Positions 1 to 12,900 of a DNA stretch of 64,000 nucleotides are shown piece after piece. Source of the stretch: Patiria miniata. Taxonomy: Eukaryota; Echinodermata; Asteroidea; Valvatida; Asterinidae. Below the pieces are notes generated by a model, which was not told the DNA's origin, searched no databases, and saw nothing but the letters and a program-made list of their open reading frames with translations. The translations under genes were made by a program, and so were the position numbers. Location of the stretch: NCBI RefSeq assembly GCF_015706575.1, contig NW_024037058.1, positions 14,529,547 through 14,593,546 on the forward strand, read 5' to 3'. Position 1 is the stretch's first letter. The number at the start of each line of letters is the position of its first letter.

Positions 1-910
1 CCGTTTGATTTGAGAAAACATGAAATATCATCTTGTGTGTTTAGCTCATCTCACTTCCAGTACTTTTCCACTCACAGCTGTTTGGGTTTTAGTTTTTTGT
101 TGTGGTATTACTTCTATTCACAATCACCAACCACACACTTTATTGTGTTGCAAATGACAATACAAACCGAGTCTCTCTTGGGAGTGGGACGGTTCATCAT
201 TAGGATGTACATGTACATAATTTTCTTAAGGTACTCAATTTCAGCCAGTGATGTGAGAATGAACAGCTGGTTTGCTTTGTTGTATACTGCTGTAAGCAGT
301 TGTGTGTATGGCAATGGAGAAAAATATTCATGCATTGAATTAGTGTTTTCACAGTTGATGTCTTCTAAAATACCCCAAGTTGCCTTATTTGTTCCCCTCC
401 AATTGTGGGTATTTTTTCTATAAAAAAAAACAGTTGAGAAAATGATATCCCAAGTCCAGTGGCAGTTGTAGGATTTTTCAAATGTTGTTGAACTTGAAGC
501 CAACTCCCAGAAAGTCTAAAGGGTTTAAGCAATGAACCAATATTAGCAATACTGTATTTCAAGAAAAGGAAATTAAGGATTTTTCTAGTGCAAGGTAAAT
601 ACTTAGCATTGATCAGAGTGGGATGTTAGGCCCCCCCCCCCTCCCTAAAAATATGGACTCCATGCTCCAGTATCCCCTGAATAGTTAAAAAGGGAGAGTT
701 GATGGGAAGCTGCTTGGAGGGACACAAGTGCTTTGGCGCAGTACGCATGATGCTCAGACAAAGACGCTCTAGATGGACTTGTGCACATTCAGAATAAATT
801 TGTTGGGCATATTTCGGGCCATACAATGTACATGCGCGAACCAGTGGGTTGGTTATCCATTCAGACTGAGGACTTGGGACAATGGGGTGTGTGCGATTTC
901 AGTGAGCCTC
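1..910. other. Upstream flank, no gene recognised
   Basis: No exon, RNA gene or recognisable transposon was seen here. The open frames are short, overlap on both strands and resemble no family I know. A short run of C lies near 631-642. The stretch is either the 5' flank or the first intron of the ALDH1L gene, because the first coding exon downstream is preceded by a splice acceptor and so needs an earlier noncoding or coding exon. Confidence 0.5.
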
Positions 911-1196
911 AGGACCTGGGCCCAATTTCATAGCGCTGCTTAACAGCAGACTTTGTGCTTACCGAGCCTCCATCTATTTCATAGGGACCGTTAAGCAGTA
1001 AGCACAGCAAAAGCACGCTTAACCCCAGAAGAAAACTTTGCTTAAATCAGTGACGTAACAATAGAATCTCCATGCGCGCGCAACCATTAGCATGAAATAG
1101 TGCTTAAGCAGGAGCATAATTTTCTGCTATAGTAAGCACAACTTTTCTGCTTACTGTTAAACAGTGCTATGAAATTGGGCCCTGGGCCCAGGTCCT
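911..1196. repeat. MITE-like element with GGGCCCAATTTCATAGC ends
   Basis: The left end (911-934) carries GGGCCCAATTTCATAGC and the right end (1166-1196) carries its reverse complement, flanked on both sides by an AGGACCTGGGCCC-type extension. The interior is a string of CTTAAGCA/TGCTTA words in both orientations and has no coding capacity. This is the build of a short non-autonomous DNA transposon. Related words recur near 9360-9520 and 22620-22830. Confidence 0.75.
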
Positions 1197-1678
1197 CTCG
1201 AGAATTCATGTACAAACCTTATGGGAGCTGTCGAGAAAAAGTTATAGTACAAACAAAAGTGAACAAAAGAAGGAAAGGGGCAGGTCCTTGTGAGTATAGT
1301 AAAGACAAGTTGGGTGCACATACTCGGTCTGTCCCAGTGGTCACAATGAACCATCTACAGGCGACTCTCATTAGTACAAACTCTGTTAATACAAATTCTG
1401 GTTCTAACAAACATAAAGCCTTGTTCCTGACTGCGCATTTATGTGCACAATGAATGGGACTGATGTTCCTCTTAATACAAAATTCTGATATAACAAACAA
1501 TTTGGCTAGGTCCGAACGAGTTTGTATTATTAAGGAGACTCAACTGTACATGTATAGTTCATGCACTGAGCCCATGTGAACATGTGTACAGGTAACATTT
1601 GCAGTGTGATTGAAGTTTTAGAATTGCGATGACAATTTTTGAGCAATTTTTTTTCCGTTGTTGCCTTTTTGTTTGCAG
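1197..1678. other. Intronic or upstream sequence with a dispersed repeat
   Basis: A segment at about 1208-1258 (ATGGGAG then GTTATAGTACAAACAAAAG) recurs at about 19835-19880, so it is part of a dispersed repeat. The rest shows no gene. A polypyrimidine-rich tract and CAG acceptor close the stretch at 1678, directly before the first coding exon of ALDH1L. Confidence 0.45.
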
Positions 1679-1693
1679 AGTATTTGGGACAAG

Positions 1694-1820
1694 ATGAAGA
1701 TTGCCGTCATCGGACAGAGCCAGTTTGGGGAGGAGGTCTACAAGCTGATCAGGAGTAACGGTCACGAGGTGGTTGGAGTCTTCACGATACCTGACGTCAA
1801 CGGAAAGCCAGACCAACTAG
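1694..1820 (+). CDS. ALDH1L1: ALDH1L coding exon 1 (aa 1-42)
   Basis: This exon encodes [16 protein letters not shown] and the VVGVFTIPD strand, the first nucleotide-fold-like part of the formyltransferase/hydrolase domain. The acceptor CAG ends at 1678 and 15 nt precede the ATG. The donor is GTATTG at 1821. The exon ends one base into codon 43. Confidence 0.95.
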
Positions 1821-4800
1821 GTATTGTTGTCGGCGTTTTATTGTTTATAAAATGCTACTTTTTGTTTGTGGGCTTAGACATTTTACACACGTGATTTGAG
1901 AGCTGCATACATAGCTTCAGTCAAGACTTTTGCCCAAATGTGCATGTTTAAAATCTATCACACAGTCGGCTATCTCACTGACAATTATTCTATAGAATAA
2001 AAGAAACATCCAATGGGGGAAGAATTCCATTTAGATAAATGAATTTTGTTGGGGGATTACGTTATATTATGTTTACCCATACTCCCTAGGCATTTTTGCT
2101 AGGATGTAACTCAATGCTGCAAAATCCTCCAACTGCCTCCATGTAAAAATCCTGCAAAATCCTCCGTTATTTCTTGAATGTGGTCCTTGGAGGGGTGACC
2201 ACTGCCTCAATCCTGCAAAGTCCGCCAGCAATCACTGTCAATATGTTGAGGCAGAGCTAGTGACATCCTGGAGAAGTGTGGAGGATTCCAAGTATAATAT
2301 AGGCCTGAATTTACCGGTAGGCATGGCTGAGCATAAACAACACAAGGTTTGGCCCAAAACCTTGACATAACGCATCCTCCGAAATCAGCAGCACTCTTTT
2401 GCCATATTGTAGCTTCAATCCTGCAAAATCCTCCATTTTGCAAAGAGGATATTGGAGGATTTGGGAAGGTTAGGGTAAATTATATTGAATTCACTCTTTG
2501 TACCTGTACATGCAATATAATGTGTAATGATTTCTTTTTTTTTCTCGACATTCAGCGGCCACTGCAGAGAAAGATGGCGTCCGTGTTTTCAAATTTCCAA
2601 GATGGCGGGTCAAAGGTCAAGCCATCCCAGAAGTCCTGGAGGTTTGTTTCACTTCATATCACACTGTTTTCAAAATCATTACCGTAGTCAATTTTTTGGA
2701 TCAAATAAAGAAAATATAAACACAGTTAAATCACCTGCCTTGCAATTTTGCACCAGCTTTCTACCAAGCTGGCAGTGCTGTGTTCAACAATAAATGTCAA
2801 TGCTCACTATGCACTATTCAGCCAAGCACATTGAACTAGTACACAATAGCAGTGATTTTTGCTGTTTGATATCTGTGAGTATTTTGCAGCTCAACAGAGG
2901 TGACTTGCTTTTAACGGACGGTAACACTGTATAAAACGTACACATGAAAGTCATGCTTGGATGTTTTACAAATTTCACAGAAAAAAAAATCAAAACTCAT
3001 TCCATATTTCTACTTTGTATTCCTGTGGTTGTGCCAATCACATAATTATATCGATGACAGTTTGTTTGTTTGTTTGTTGGGGTGTTTGTTTGTTTGTTTG
3101 TTTTAAAGGCGCGTAGGAACATTGGTAATAGCCCAGATAAAAATTAAGATAGGGCTGATACTAAGTATCATGTGAAATCATTTTACTAAAATAGTATAAT
3201 TCGGAAGAGAACAATCACTGAAGGAGGTTATAATAAAAGCATGCCCCTGGCACTCTTATTTCTACATGTATTATCAATTGAATCCAGTTATTATGAGGCT
3301 CAAAATACATTTTTTGTTATTTCTCAAAATGTTTAGTAGCCACTGAGAGGAAATTTCAACAGGTTAGTTGTTGTACACCCTCCTTAAGATTTGGAGCAAT
3401 TTTATTGCTTCAAATAAACCAAAAAATACCCAAAGAGCAAATCGTCTCATCAGTGTAACAAGGTCGTATCTCCTAAAATGACATAAACGCAAAACGCGAG
3501 TTTTTGAATGTCAAAAGGTCGTATCTCGCTTAAAATAACCCGGATGTACACGCAAAGTCAATGGACGTCGAGATATGACCTTGTTGCACGGAGCGTATTC
3601 GCGCGAGATACGACTTTGTTGCAGAATCGAGTTACGACCGTGTTGCACTGACGCAACGAAATGATCCTACCTGTATGTATATTTTAAGAAGCACTCGTCA
3701 GTCTCCCTTTGATGTGACATGTGGGGTGTAGAATTGCTTAGAATTGCATTAGTTTCTCATCATGATCTTTGTTTTGGTTGGTTGCCCATGACAGGCCTAC
3801 CGGGAGACCAAACCGGACCTGAACGTCATGCCGTTCTGCTCCCAGTTCATTCCATCGGAGGTGACAGACCACCCGCAGCATGGCTCCATTGTCTACCATC
3901 CCTCCATCCTTCCAAGACACCGAGGGGCTTCAGCTATTAACTGGTAGGACAAATCAACACAGGGATGTGATTTCTTCAGGTTTTTTTCCGGAAATCCAGT
4001 TTTTTGGGCCTCAAAAGTCCACCAACGTGAATCATGTGAATCCGTTGAGAAAATAGGGGGTAGAATGTGCTAGAATGCGTTGCCGTTAGCGGTGTCATGT
4101 GATTTTTCGCTCTAGTCCGAGGTGGTGATTATTTAGGTCTAGTTCCTGTGTCGGTATTGAGATGCACGTGTTGCGCTGGTCAGGTGTACAGACTTACTAA
4201 TATTACTCAGCGTGCACAATGCATGGCATACAGTACAGTACAATCATGTGGATTGTGCACGTTGTAGTTTTACGTGTGGGCTGGGAGTAGTACGAGTGTT
4301 TGGGTACGTATGCTTCCAACATGGCTGCGCCCAACAAGTCGATACTGTCGCAAGGAGATTGATCAGTGCGAGAGCTTGATAAAGAAGTGAAAAATAAGTT
4401 CCGGTGGGAATGGTTTCGGGACTCCGTTATTATTGACGGGCATCAGCATGAATTTCAAGAGTGTTTCGATAAAATAGCAACCGCTGGCAAGGTCTTTTGC
4501 AATGTTTGCATGACATTATCAACTACGCGTCGAGTGGAGAGAAATCGCTCGTATCCCATGTGCATGTGAAACACCCAAAGCACATCAAGGCATGGCAAAT
4601 ACAGCGAGGTAACATGAAAATGCATGGTTCTTAACTTTGAGTACAGAAGAAACTTTATAAGAACAAGAGTACATTTTAACAAATGAAGGAAAATTCTTCT
4701 TAAAATTAAAACAAATTCTGCTCCAAAATCTCAGAGGAAAGTGCCCAGTAATCGCCTCAGATTGCACCACAGAGCAATTTTGACAGTCAATTGACTGGAG

Positions 4801-6947
4801 GCATTTGCACATTGCTACCAATGCCCAGGCCTAAGTTACATCACAAATCAACCGCTAGTCAACTACCGGTAATGGTCTTCACCGGAAACTTGTTTTCCTT
4901 TGTCGTAGGACTCTGATGTGCGGTGACAATTATGGTGGGTTCTCAATCTTCTATGCCGATGATGGGCTGGATACCGGTCCCGTGCTTCTACAGAGAGAGG
5001 TGTACGTCGACCCCAACGATACCGTGGATACATTGTACAACAGATTCCTGTATCCCGAGGGTATCAAAGCTATGGTAAGACACTGTGGGATGGGGTGATT
5101 CCTGGGGCTTTGCTGATTATACCAAATATTCAATCATCAACGGAAAATCAGAATAGAATTTTTTAAATTCCAATATCAAAAAATGTGAGCAGGATATTAG
5201 AAAGAACATATCGTCATTTCTATGTAACAAGATGCAAACTGGCGCGTGACGTCATGTACAAGAAACGCAAGTTTTCAGTGTCAAAAGGTCCTATGACTCG
5301 TATCTCATGTAAAATAACCGGGATGTACACACAAAGTCAATGGACGTCCCGACAGGCGAGATACGACCTGGTTGCGCGGAGCATATTCACGCGAGATACC
5401 ACTTTGTTAAAGAATCAAGTTACGACGTTGTTGCACTGACGCGACGATATACACCATGTGACAAAATTAATGTTGTGGTCACGTCATGCCAACTTTTAGC
5501 AACCGGTTCTCTTCTGCACTGCATGCGTACCGGTATGTCTCGAAAGATAATAGAGAGGTTTCGCATGCAAACGGATACGTTTAGTGCGACGGATACGTCA
5601 TGAGTTATGACGTCATACGCCACTCACTATCCGCTAAACGTGCAGACGACACGCATATCTCGCTCGCTACACGTAAGTAAAAAACGGATACGGAAAGCTA
5701 AACGTAAGTGTTAGCGTATCCGTTCGCTTGCGAAACCTCCCTATTGATTGAAAGTGTTGACAGTTTAGTGTGGGCCAAATAACATGCAAACAATGCTAAA
5801 ACAATTGTAGCCTTTGCCGTTGCCGGTCAGCATGATGTCACAGGGCTCATGGTCGATGAGATGTGCGGTTTGATTGTTTGTCAAATAGGCCACTTTCGCG
5901 TATGTTTGGAAAGCTTCCATGAGGAATATGAGCTCAGAATTCTTTTTAAAATCAGTTAAATAACAGCTATTCTTGCTACCTCGTTATGTTGTTTTAACCA
6001 GCTCACTGTCAAATTTCGTCAAGTCAGGCAGCCATTTTAGGCTGGCCCATGTTTAAAATTTGATCAGTGCATTTTGACTATTTGAAATTGACCAAGTTAA
6101 TAGAATATTCAATTAACCCTAACCGCCCTGAATCCTTCAGAATCCTCGTTGCCAAAGTGGAGGAATTTGGAGGATTGAGGTTACATGGCAAAAGTGCGTT
6201 ATTGATTTCGTCGGATGCACTTTGTCAAGGTCTTCGGCCGGACCTTGTGTTGTTTTTGCTCAGCCATGCATCAATATAGGCCTGGATTATGCTTGAAATC
6301 CTCCTTACTGCTCAAGGATGTCACTGGCCAAGCCTCAACATACTGACAGTCACTGCCACAGGATTTTGCAGGATGCAGGCATTGGTCACCCCTCCACGGA
6401 CCATATTCAAGAAAAAATGGAGGAATTTGCAGGATTGAGGCTGTATGCTATTTTTCCATGAGGCCAATTGGAGGATTTTGCAGGATTGAGGCTACATCCT
6501 AGCAAAAAAGGCCTAGGGAGTTAGGGTTATGAAATAACTTGAAAATGCACAGCCCTGTGACAAGACAAGATGCATGATAAGACTTCCATTGAATAGCCCT
6601 TCCGAATCAGTTGCATGGAAGTTTGTGGTACCACCCTTACGAGATTTGCCCTGTCTTGTTTTGGAGTTCCAAGCTTAATACAGCCAGTTATTTCCAATGT
6701 TTTCTCTCAGGGTGAGGCAGTGCAGATGATCGCTGACGGCAAGGCTCCCAAGGTGACCCAGCCTGAGGAAGGAGCAACCTACGACGCCATCTGGAAGAAG
6801 AAGGAAGTCGCTGAGGTAGGATAAGCATTCCGACCAAGTCATGGACAACATCATTATGTTCCACTTTATGCAGGAACATCACTCGCATTCTTTTGACAGC
6901 TTAACTCACCACGTATTCAACAAACTTGGCAAAAAAGGTTTATTGGC

Positions 6948-6980
<33 letters not shown>

Positions 6981-9900
6981 TTGGTGCTTGGTCATCAGTG
7001 ACTGAAGAGATGCCAATAAGTTATAAATGAATATTAAACTACCCTTTTAGACTGAGCCACTTTGACAGTGTTCAAGTCAAGTTCATAACTTTTACATGTT
7101 AACTCTAACCACCCCAACTCCATCAAAATCCATCCCCTATTTTGGTGGATTTTGGGGGACTTGGTCCTGGAGGCCTGGCGTGACTAAATATTGATGGAGT
7201 ATGATGGACTTAGGCCTAATGGCCTGAAGCAGTGCTAGGGGTATACGATTGATTTTGCCCAGCTTCCTGTACTGCTATTGTGATAAAAGCCATGTGTAGC
7301 AAGTCCATGAATGTCAACCAGTGCATCAGTGGTGGATTCCATTATGTCATGTACAGTTTTGTATTGAACGCACAGTGATTGATGGATTTCGATGGACTTG
7401 GTCCAGTTCCTAGTAAAAGACGCTAGGGAGTTAGGGTCAACCCATCATTTTGGGAGTACAAATATACCTTTTTTTTCAATACACCCTGTGTATCCCTGCA
7501 AGCAATATCTTGCATGTTTGATTTTGCGTCAGAGGGATAAGTAAGATTTGAGGTTTTGCATGGTGGAGATACTAAATATTGAAAGGTTAGCGGAAACACC
7601 ATGTGCGAATAATTTCTCAACTAAGAGAATGGTTCTTTTCAGAACTCGATATAAACTCGATGTTCCGGTCAGTATGCTCTGACCATCTTCAGGAGAGTGC
7701 CTAAACTCTATGGAAGTCATCAGAGGGATGCAAGTTTTGTGTTTTACCTTTCGTGATTATGATTCCATAGCCACTGTATACTCATTGGTTTTCTTTTAAC
7801 GTCGGTGTTTCAGATCAAGTGGGACCAGACAGGAGAGATGCTGCATAACTTCATCCGTGGTAATGACATGATCCCTGGAGCATGGGCCACCATCGACGGA
7901 CAGGTACATATACACACACTGCCATCAGTTGAACTACATAAAGGCCACTTTATACTTATACACGTGGAGTGCTGTGGACTCGTGGTTAAAGGGCATTGGG
8001 TTCGTTGTCTGCAGGTAAAGCTGCAGGTTGTGGGTTCAAGTCCAGCCTGGGGTCATGGTGCGTGTGCCCTTGGGCAAGGCACTTTGTCACGCATTGCTTC
8101 TCTCCACCCAGGAGTAAATGGGAACCTGCGAAGGTACGGGCCACAATGCGCTGATTTTGAGCTACTGCAGAAGGGGTCTCATGGCCTGATGAACAGGGGT
8201 AACAATTGTAAAGCGCTTTAACACCTTTGGTACAAGGCGCTATATAAGCAACGCATTATTATTATTGAAAGTGAATGAGAAGCCAAAATTGGATGTCATG
8301 AAACGCGCAACTTGTTGGTTGATTCACGGGGTGAATACTTCACAGATTCACATTTGCTTTTGCTTCAAGTGTGAAGCTATCGTAATGATCTGTGCAGGAT
8401 TGACATTTTTCAGACTGTACATGGAAATTAGACTTTTTAAATCTGAGAGAAAGACATTATCAGAAATGCATCTTTCAAACCTTTCATCTAATTTTTAGAC
8501 TTTTTAGTTTTTAAATTGACAGTGACAATATCATGTGGGACTGTCCCGATATAGGCACTCATGTGAGATGATAATATTAGTTATCTTGCGAGCGCGAGTG
8601 GAACACGGAATAATGTAGTGCGTCTGTGTCCCACATGCCACGAGGCCGAAGGCCGAGTGGTATGTGGGACACAGACGCACTACATTTTCCGTGTTCCACG
8701 AGCGCGAGCGTGATAACGAATTTATCTTCAAGCAAACTTGACGCACAGTAAAGTTGGAACACGCATGCTGTGTGACCTACGCGCAACTTTTGAATTCACA
8801 GTGAATTGTGCAGCACTAATCGCGTCACGTAGGCTTAGAATAGCGCAATACGCGGAGTGCGGTATGGACCGTGGCCGTGCGGTATGGTTATATGTAGCAC
8901 GGCTTGTTGCCATGGATTGACCAATCAGGATCGAGGAATCAAGTTTGCTTGAAGATAAAGGTTTTTACCTGCACCTATGTAATATTGAGTGCTGTCTTTG
9001 AGTTTATGAGGAAAAAAACTTACTAGCTTCAGTTGTGAATTCAAAACAGCAAAAGGAGTTTGAGCAGATAAAGGGTAGTTTTGGGAAAAGTTACAAGAAT
9101 ATCACAATACGTCTGTCCATAGTGCATGTAGTGAGAGTTGGCCTGTGTGTGTCTTCACCGACTGTAAGGTGTATTGTCATTGTGTTTCTGTTGCAGAAAG
9201 TGTCCATGTTTGGCTCCAGACTGATCAAAGGGGGGCGGCCCAAGGGTAGGGTTGTGTCAATCCCAGGGTGTGCCGTGCCCGCTATCGTCACCAAGGATGG
9301 TATGGTGTTCACCGGCAACGACGGCCAAATGGTGAGTCCCTCCGCCCAGTGTCACAGATCTGCTTAGCAGAGGAAAAAAAAATTGCTTAGCAAATTGATG
9401 TGCTAAGTGTAAATCAGCCGGAGTGCCAGTCAGGAGCAATAAACATTGCATGGCATTTTGGCTGGTTATCTGTTTTCGTTAAGCAAATGTATTACTTGCT
9501 TAGAGCACGTTTTTTTGCGGCGTATATAGCTTCATGGAAGTAGCGCCCGCACCACTGTTTAGCTTTTCAGCTTCACCCAAACTCCGTTGGCAGTTTTCCA
9601 AGGGAACCTTTTTTTAATTTTCCAGAATTCATCATTCTGCAAGAACCCAAACCGCACCTCGTTTGTAATTCAACTGTCAAGCCCCTTGCATAGAATTGTT
9701 CCAAAATCCTTTAAACCTGTTGTTTAAATTTGTTTTTATTGTGAAGGATCGGGAATGGTTAGGGTGAATTGGCATCACAATTGTGCGCTTGACAAGCTGA
9801 CTGAAATATCTGCTAAACAGAACGGAATGTGTAATTTGGTATCAGATTGGGTTAGAGCTAACAAGCCCCATTATCTGACATACGGACTATGATCATTAAA

Positions 9901-12900
9901 GGGAAAGTACAACATTTGCTTTTGCTGCACTTTTCAGAAATAAATCGATTTGGAGGATTAGTATGTTAAGCAAATATTGTTAAAATGACTTGTTTCACGT
10001 TTTGGGCCAGTAGATGCTGGAAAACCAAGAAAACCATTCATGTTCTTGTAGTCTGGTTCCCTGATCCCATTTAAAATGAAATGGAGAATTTATAGACTCT
10101 GGGGAATTGTATGGTCAGAGAATCAGTCTAGCAGGCTTGTACCCCTTCACAGTTGTGTAATCAATTGCAAAGAAAACGCGGAATAACTAATTGTGAAAAA
10201 TTAGGAGCAGTTTTTGAAAAAAAAAGCCAGTTTCCTCCAACGCTGGTCGGCCGACCAGCGTTGAAAAAATACCATTTTTCTTGAAAATGTCAGCACACCA
10301 GGAGCCATGATTTTACAGGATGTTTTAGACTGTCATTCCCTAACAATCCAGTTTAGTATTTTGTGATAATTTGATCATTTCGTTTTGTGATGTTTGCAAA
10401 TGTTGTATCTTCCCTTTAATGTACTGTGGGTACCTTTTCTTGGTCGTCTGTAGTTGAAAGTCAAGACGCTTCAGTTTGAAGACGGCCGCATGATCCAGGC
10501 TCAAAAGTACGGTTTGGGTGACGATGCGGAGGAGAAGATTGAGATGACTCCTGAAGAGGTCGGCATGGCAGGAGCTATCAAGGTATGGCCAAGTCCCAAA
10601 TGTGCTTTCAGAGCTACAGCTTGTCTTTTGTCAGTAAATTCCCCATGTACAGAGTGTCCCAATCCCCCCCCCCCCCAAAAAAAAAATATCAAGGCATTTT
10701 CTTTTTCACAGCTTTTTAAAATAAATTAATGCTGATACATATTTGGAAAGTATAGTTCATTAGCTGTTTCAGCAATGAAAACATCTTTCCAATCGGGTAA
10801 ATATTTATTGAGTTATTTGCCAATTTAATAAAGTGCCGAACGTCATAGATATGGGTTGAGGGTAGTGTTGCTTCCTAATTTTTTTAAAAATCTTTCTCTC
10901 TTTATTTGGTTCTTTTATATTTTTCATGTTTTGCAACAATGGTCATTTCTCCAATTGGAAGAAATGGTAGTCCTGAAAATGATTGTTTGGTTAACTTCTT
11001 AGATGTTTACTGTGCTGCTCTGTGTCTGCCCTCTACTTGGTAGCCTCTTTCAGGGATGCATGTTTCGACCCGTGGTCTTATTGCGGCAGTCAAATATTTA
11101 GTCGCCGTCGACAAAATGAAAAAGCAGCATTTGTTTTCAATTGGTCATTACTCAATGTACGTTTATCCCATTGGAAAGTTTGTTCGTTGTTGAAAAGCTA
11201 ATGAACTACACTCTCTAAATATATATGATAAATGTGGGGTATTTTGTGAAAAAGAGGGCGCTTTGAGGTTCTGTGTTTTTTTGGGGGGACACCCTGTAGT
11301 TGTTTTGCACAAGACCTAAGACACAAAGTAAGGGGGTCCAAAGCTTGACCTTGTCTCTGGATTAGCTGCATATCTGACTCCAGCATCATTATGAAGCCAT
11401 GAACATGGGCGTCGCGAGGGGGGAGGGGGGCAAGGGGGGGGCGCTTCCCCCCCCCCCCCTCCTCCCCGGCAAACGGGGGGAAAAAAGGGGGGAAGGAAAA
11501 AGAGGTGCGAAGCCTTATTGCTGTTAATTTGATGGAGGTGGCGGGTAGGGCAAATGCTCCCCTGCTCACGCTCGGACAAATGATCAATTGAGAATATAAT
11601 GGAAAAGTTCAGGAATTTTGGGGAAAAATTTGCTTTGCCCCCCCCCCCCCCTGGAAAAAATCCCGGTGAAGCCCATGGCCATGAATATCCAATGCAAATG
11701 GACAAACTGTCAACCCTACCATCCTATTTAATCCTAGAATTTGAGGTGTGCATACATTTTGGCAAGAGGCAAACACCTTGTAGGTCCAGAGAGCCTTGAT
11801 CGTGTGTGTGTGTGTGTGTACAACCTGTCCATGCACACGGTGCCACCTCGGTAATGACTTCAAATGGACTGATTTGTTGAGGCCCCCCCCCCCCCCCACC
11901 CCCTCTCATGCCCCTCCCCCAGCCCCCTCCCCAAATGATGATTTGATCAATTACAGTTGTGACTGCACAAGCATATGTCTGGGGAAAAAGGCCTTCATAT
12001 GCGAGTTTACGCATGAAACATGCGACTGGAACTTGCAGTATAGCGTTTGGAAGAAGCACCTGTTTTATAACGGTCCATTGGAGTTGTCAGACTAAGATCT
12101 GGAGTTTCTGTGCCATGCTAGTGAACGCCCATCAAGTCACGACTATTCATAGTAAATAATGGTGAATGATTGACTTGTCATGCAGGATATCTGGGGCGGT
12201 ATCTTGTCCACTACCAAGATCGATGGGGACTCGGACTTCTTCAAAATGGGAGGTGGTTCCATGGATGTGGCCAGGTAAGGACAGCTGGTCATCAAGTCAT
12301 CGTCTTGGAGTTGTTAAGCGCCGATGAAATTTGCTTTAGTTGCCGCCCAAATTGTCTCATCAAGGATGCCAGTTTTCCGGCTATAGTCAGAACTCTGGCT
12401 TTTTCATGTTTTGGAAGATAAATCCGGCATTTCATCCCTTTGCAGGCCAGACAATTAAAAGGCAATGTGAGCGTGCTAGGTGTGCTAGGATAGGAGGGTT
12501 AAAGTCAATTGATTTCTGGGAAAGGTTGATATACATTTTTGATACTTTCGCCGAGTTTGATTTGCCTGTGTTCCAACTGCTCTGTGTGGAGCCTCTCTTT
12601 TGCGGTTATAATCCCTTCTTTTTGGGGGCTGCAACCTTTTTGTATGGAGATTCAGGCTGTGTTGCTGTCTCATTGTTCAAATTTCTTATTCTTGCATATT
12701 TTTTTTAACTTTTATATTTTTTGTCCTGTAGGTTGGTAGAGGAAGTCAAACAGAAGTGTAACGGCATTGCACTGTCCAACGAAGACGTGTACATGGCCAC
12801 CACGTACGACGCCTTCGTGCAGAAGGTCATCAAGAAGGGACGCGGCTTGGACGATTTTGTCTTTGAGTATGACGCTGTAAGTATTGCAGTGTGTAGGTTG

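Noticed and set aside
10-503. Overlapping open frames on both strands at the left edge
   Set aside because: They overlap each other, show no family motif and have no splice or start context; most likely chance.
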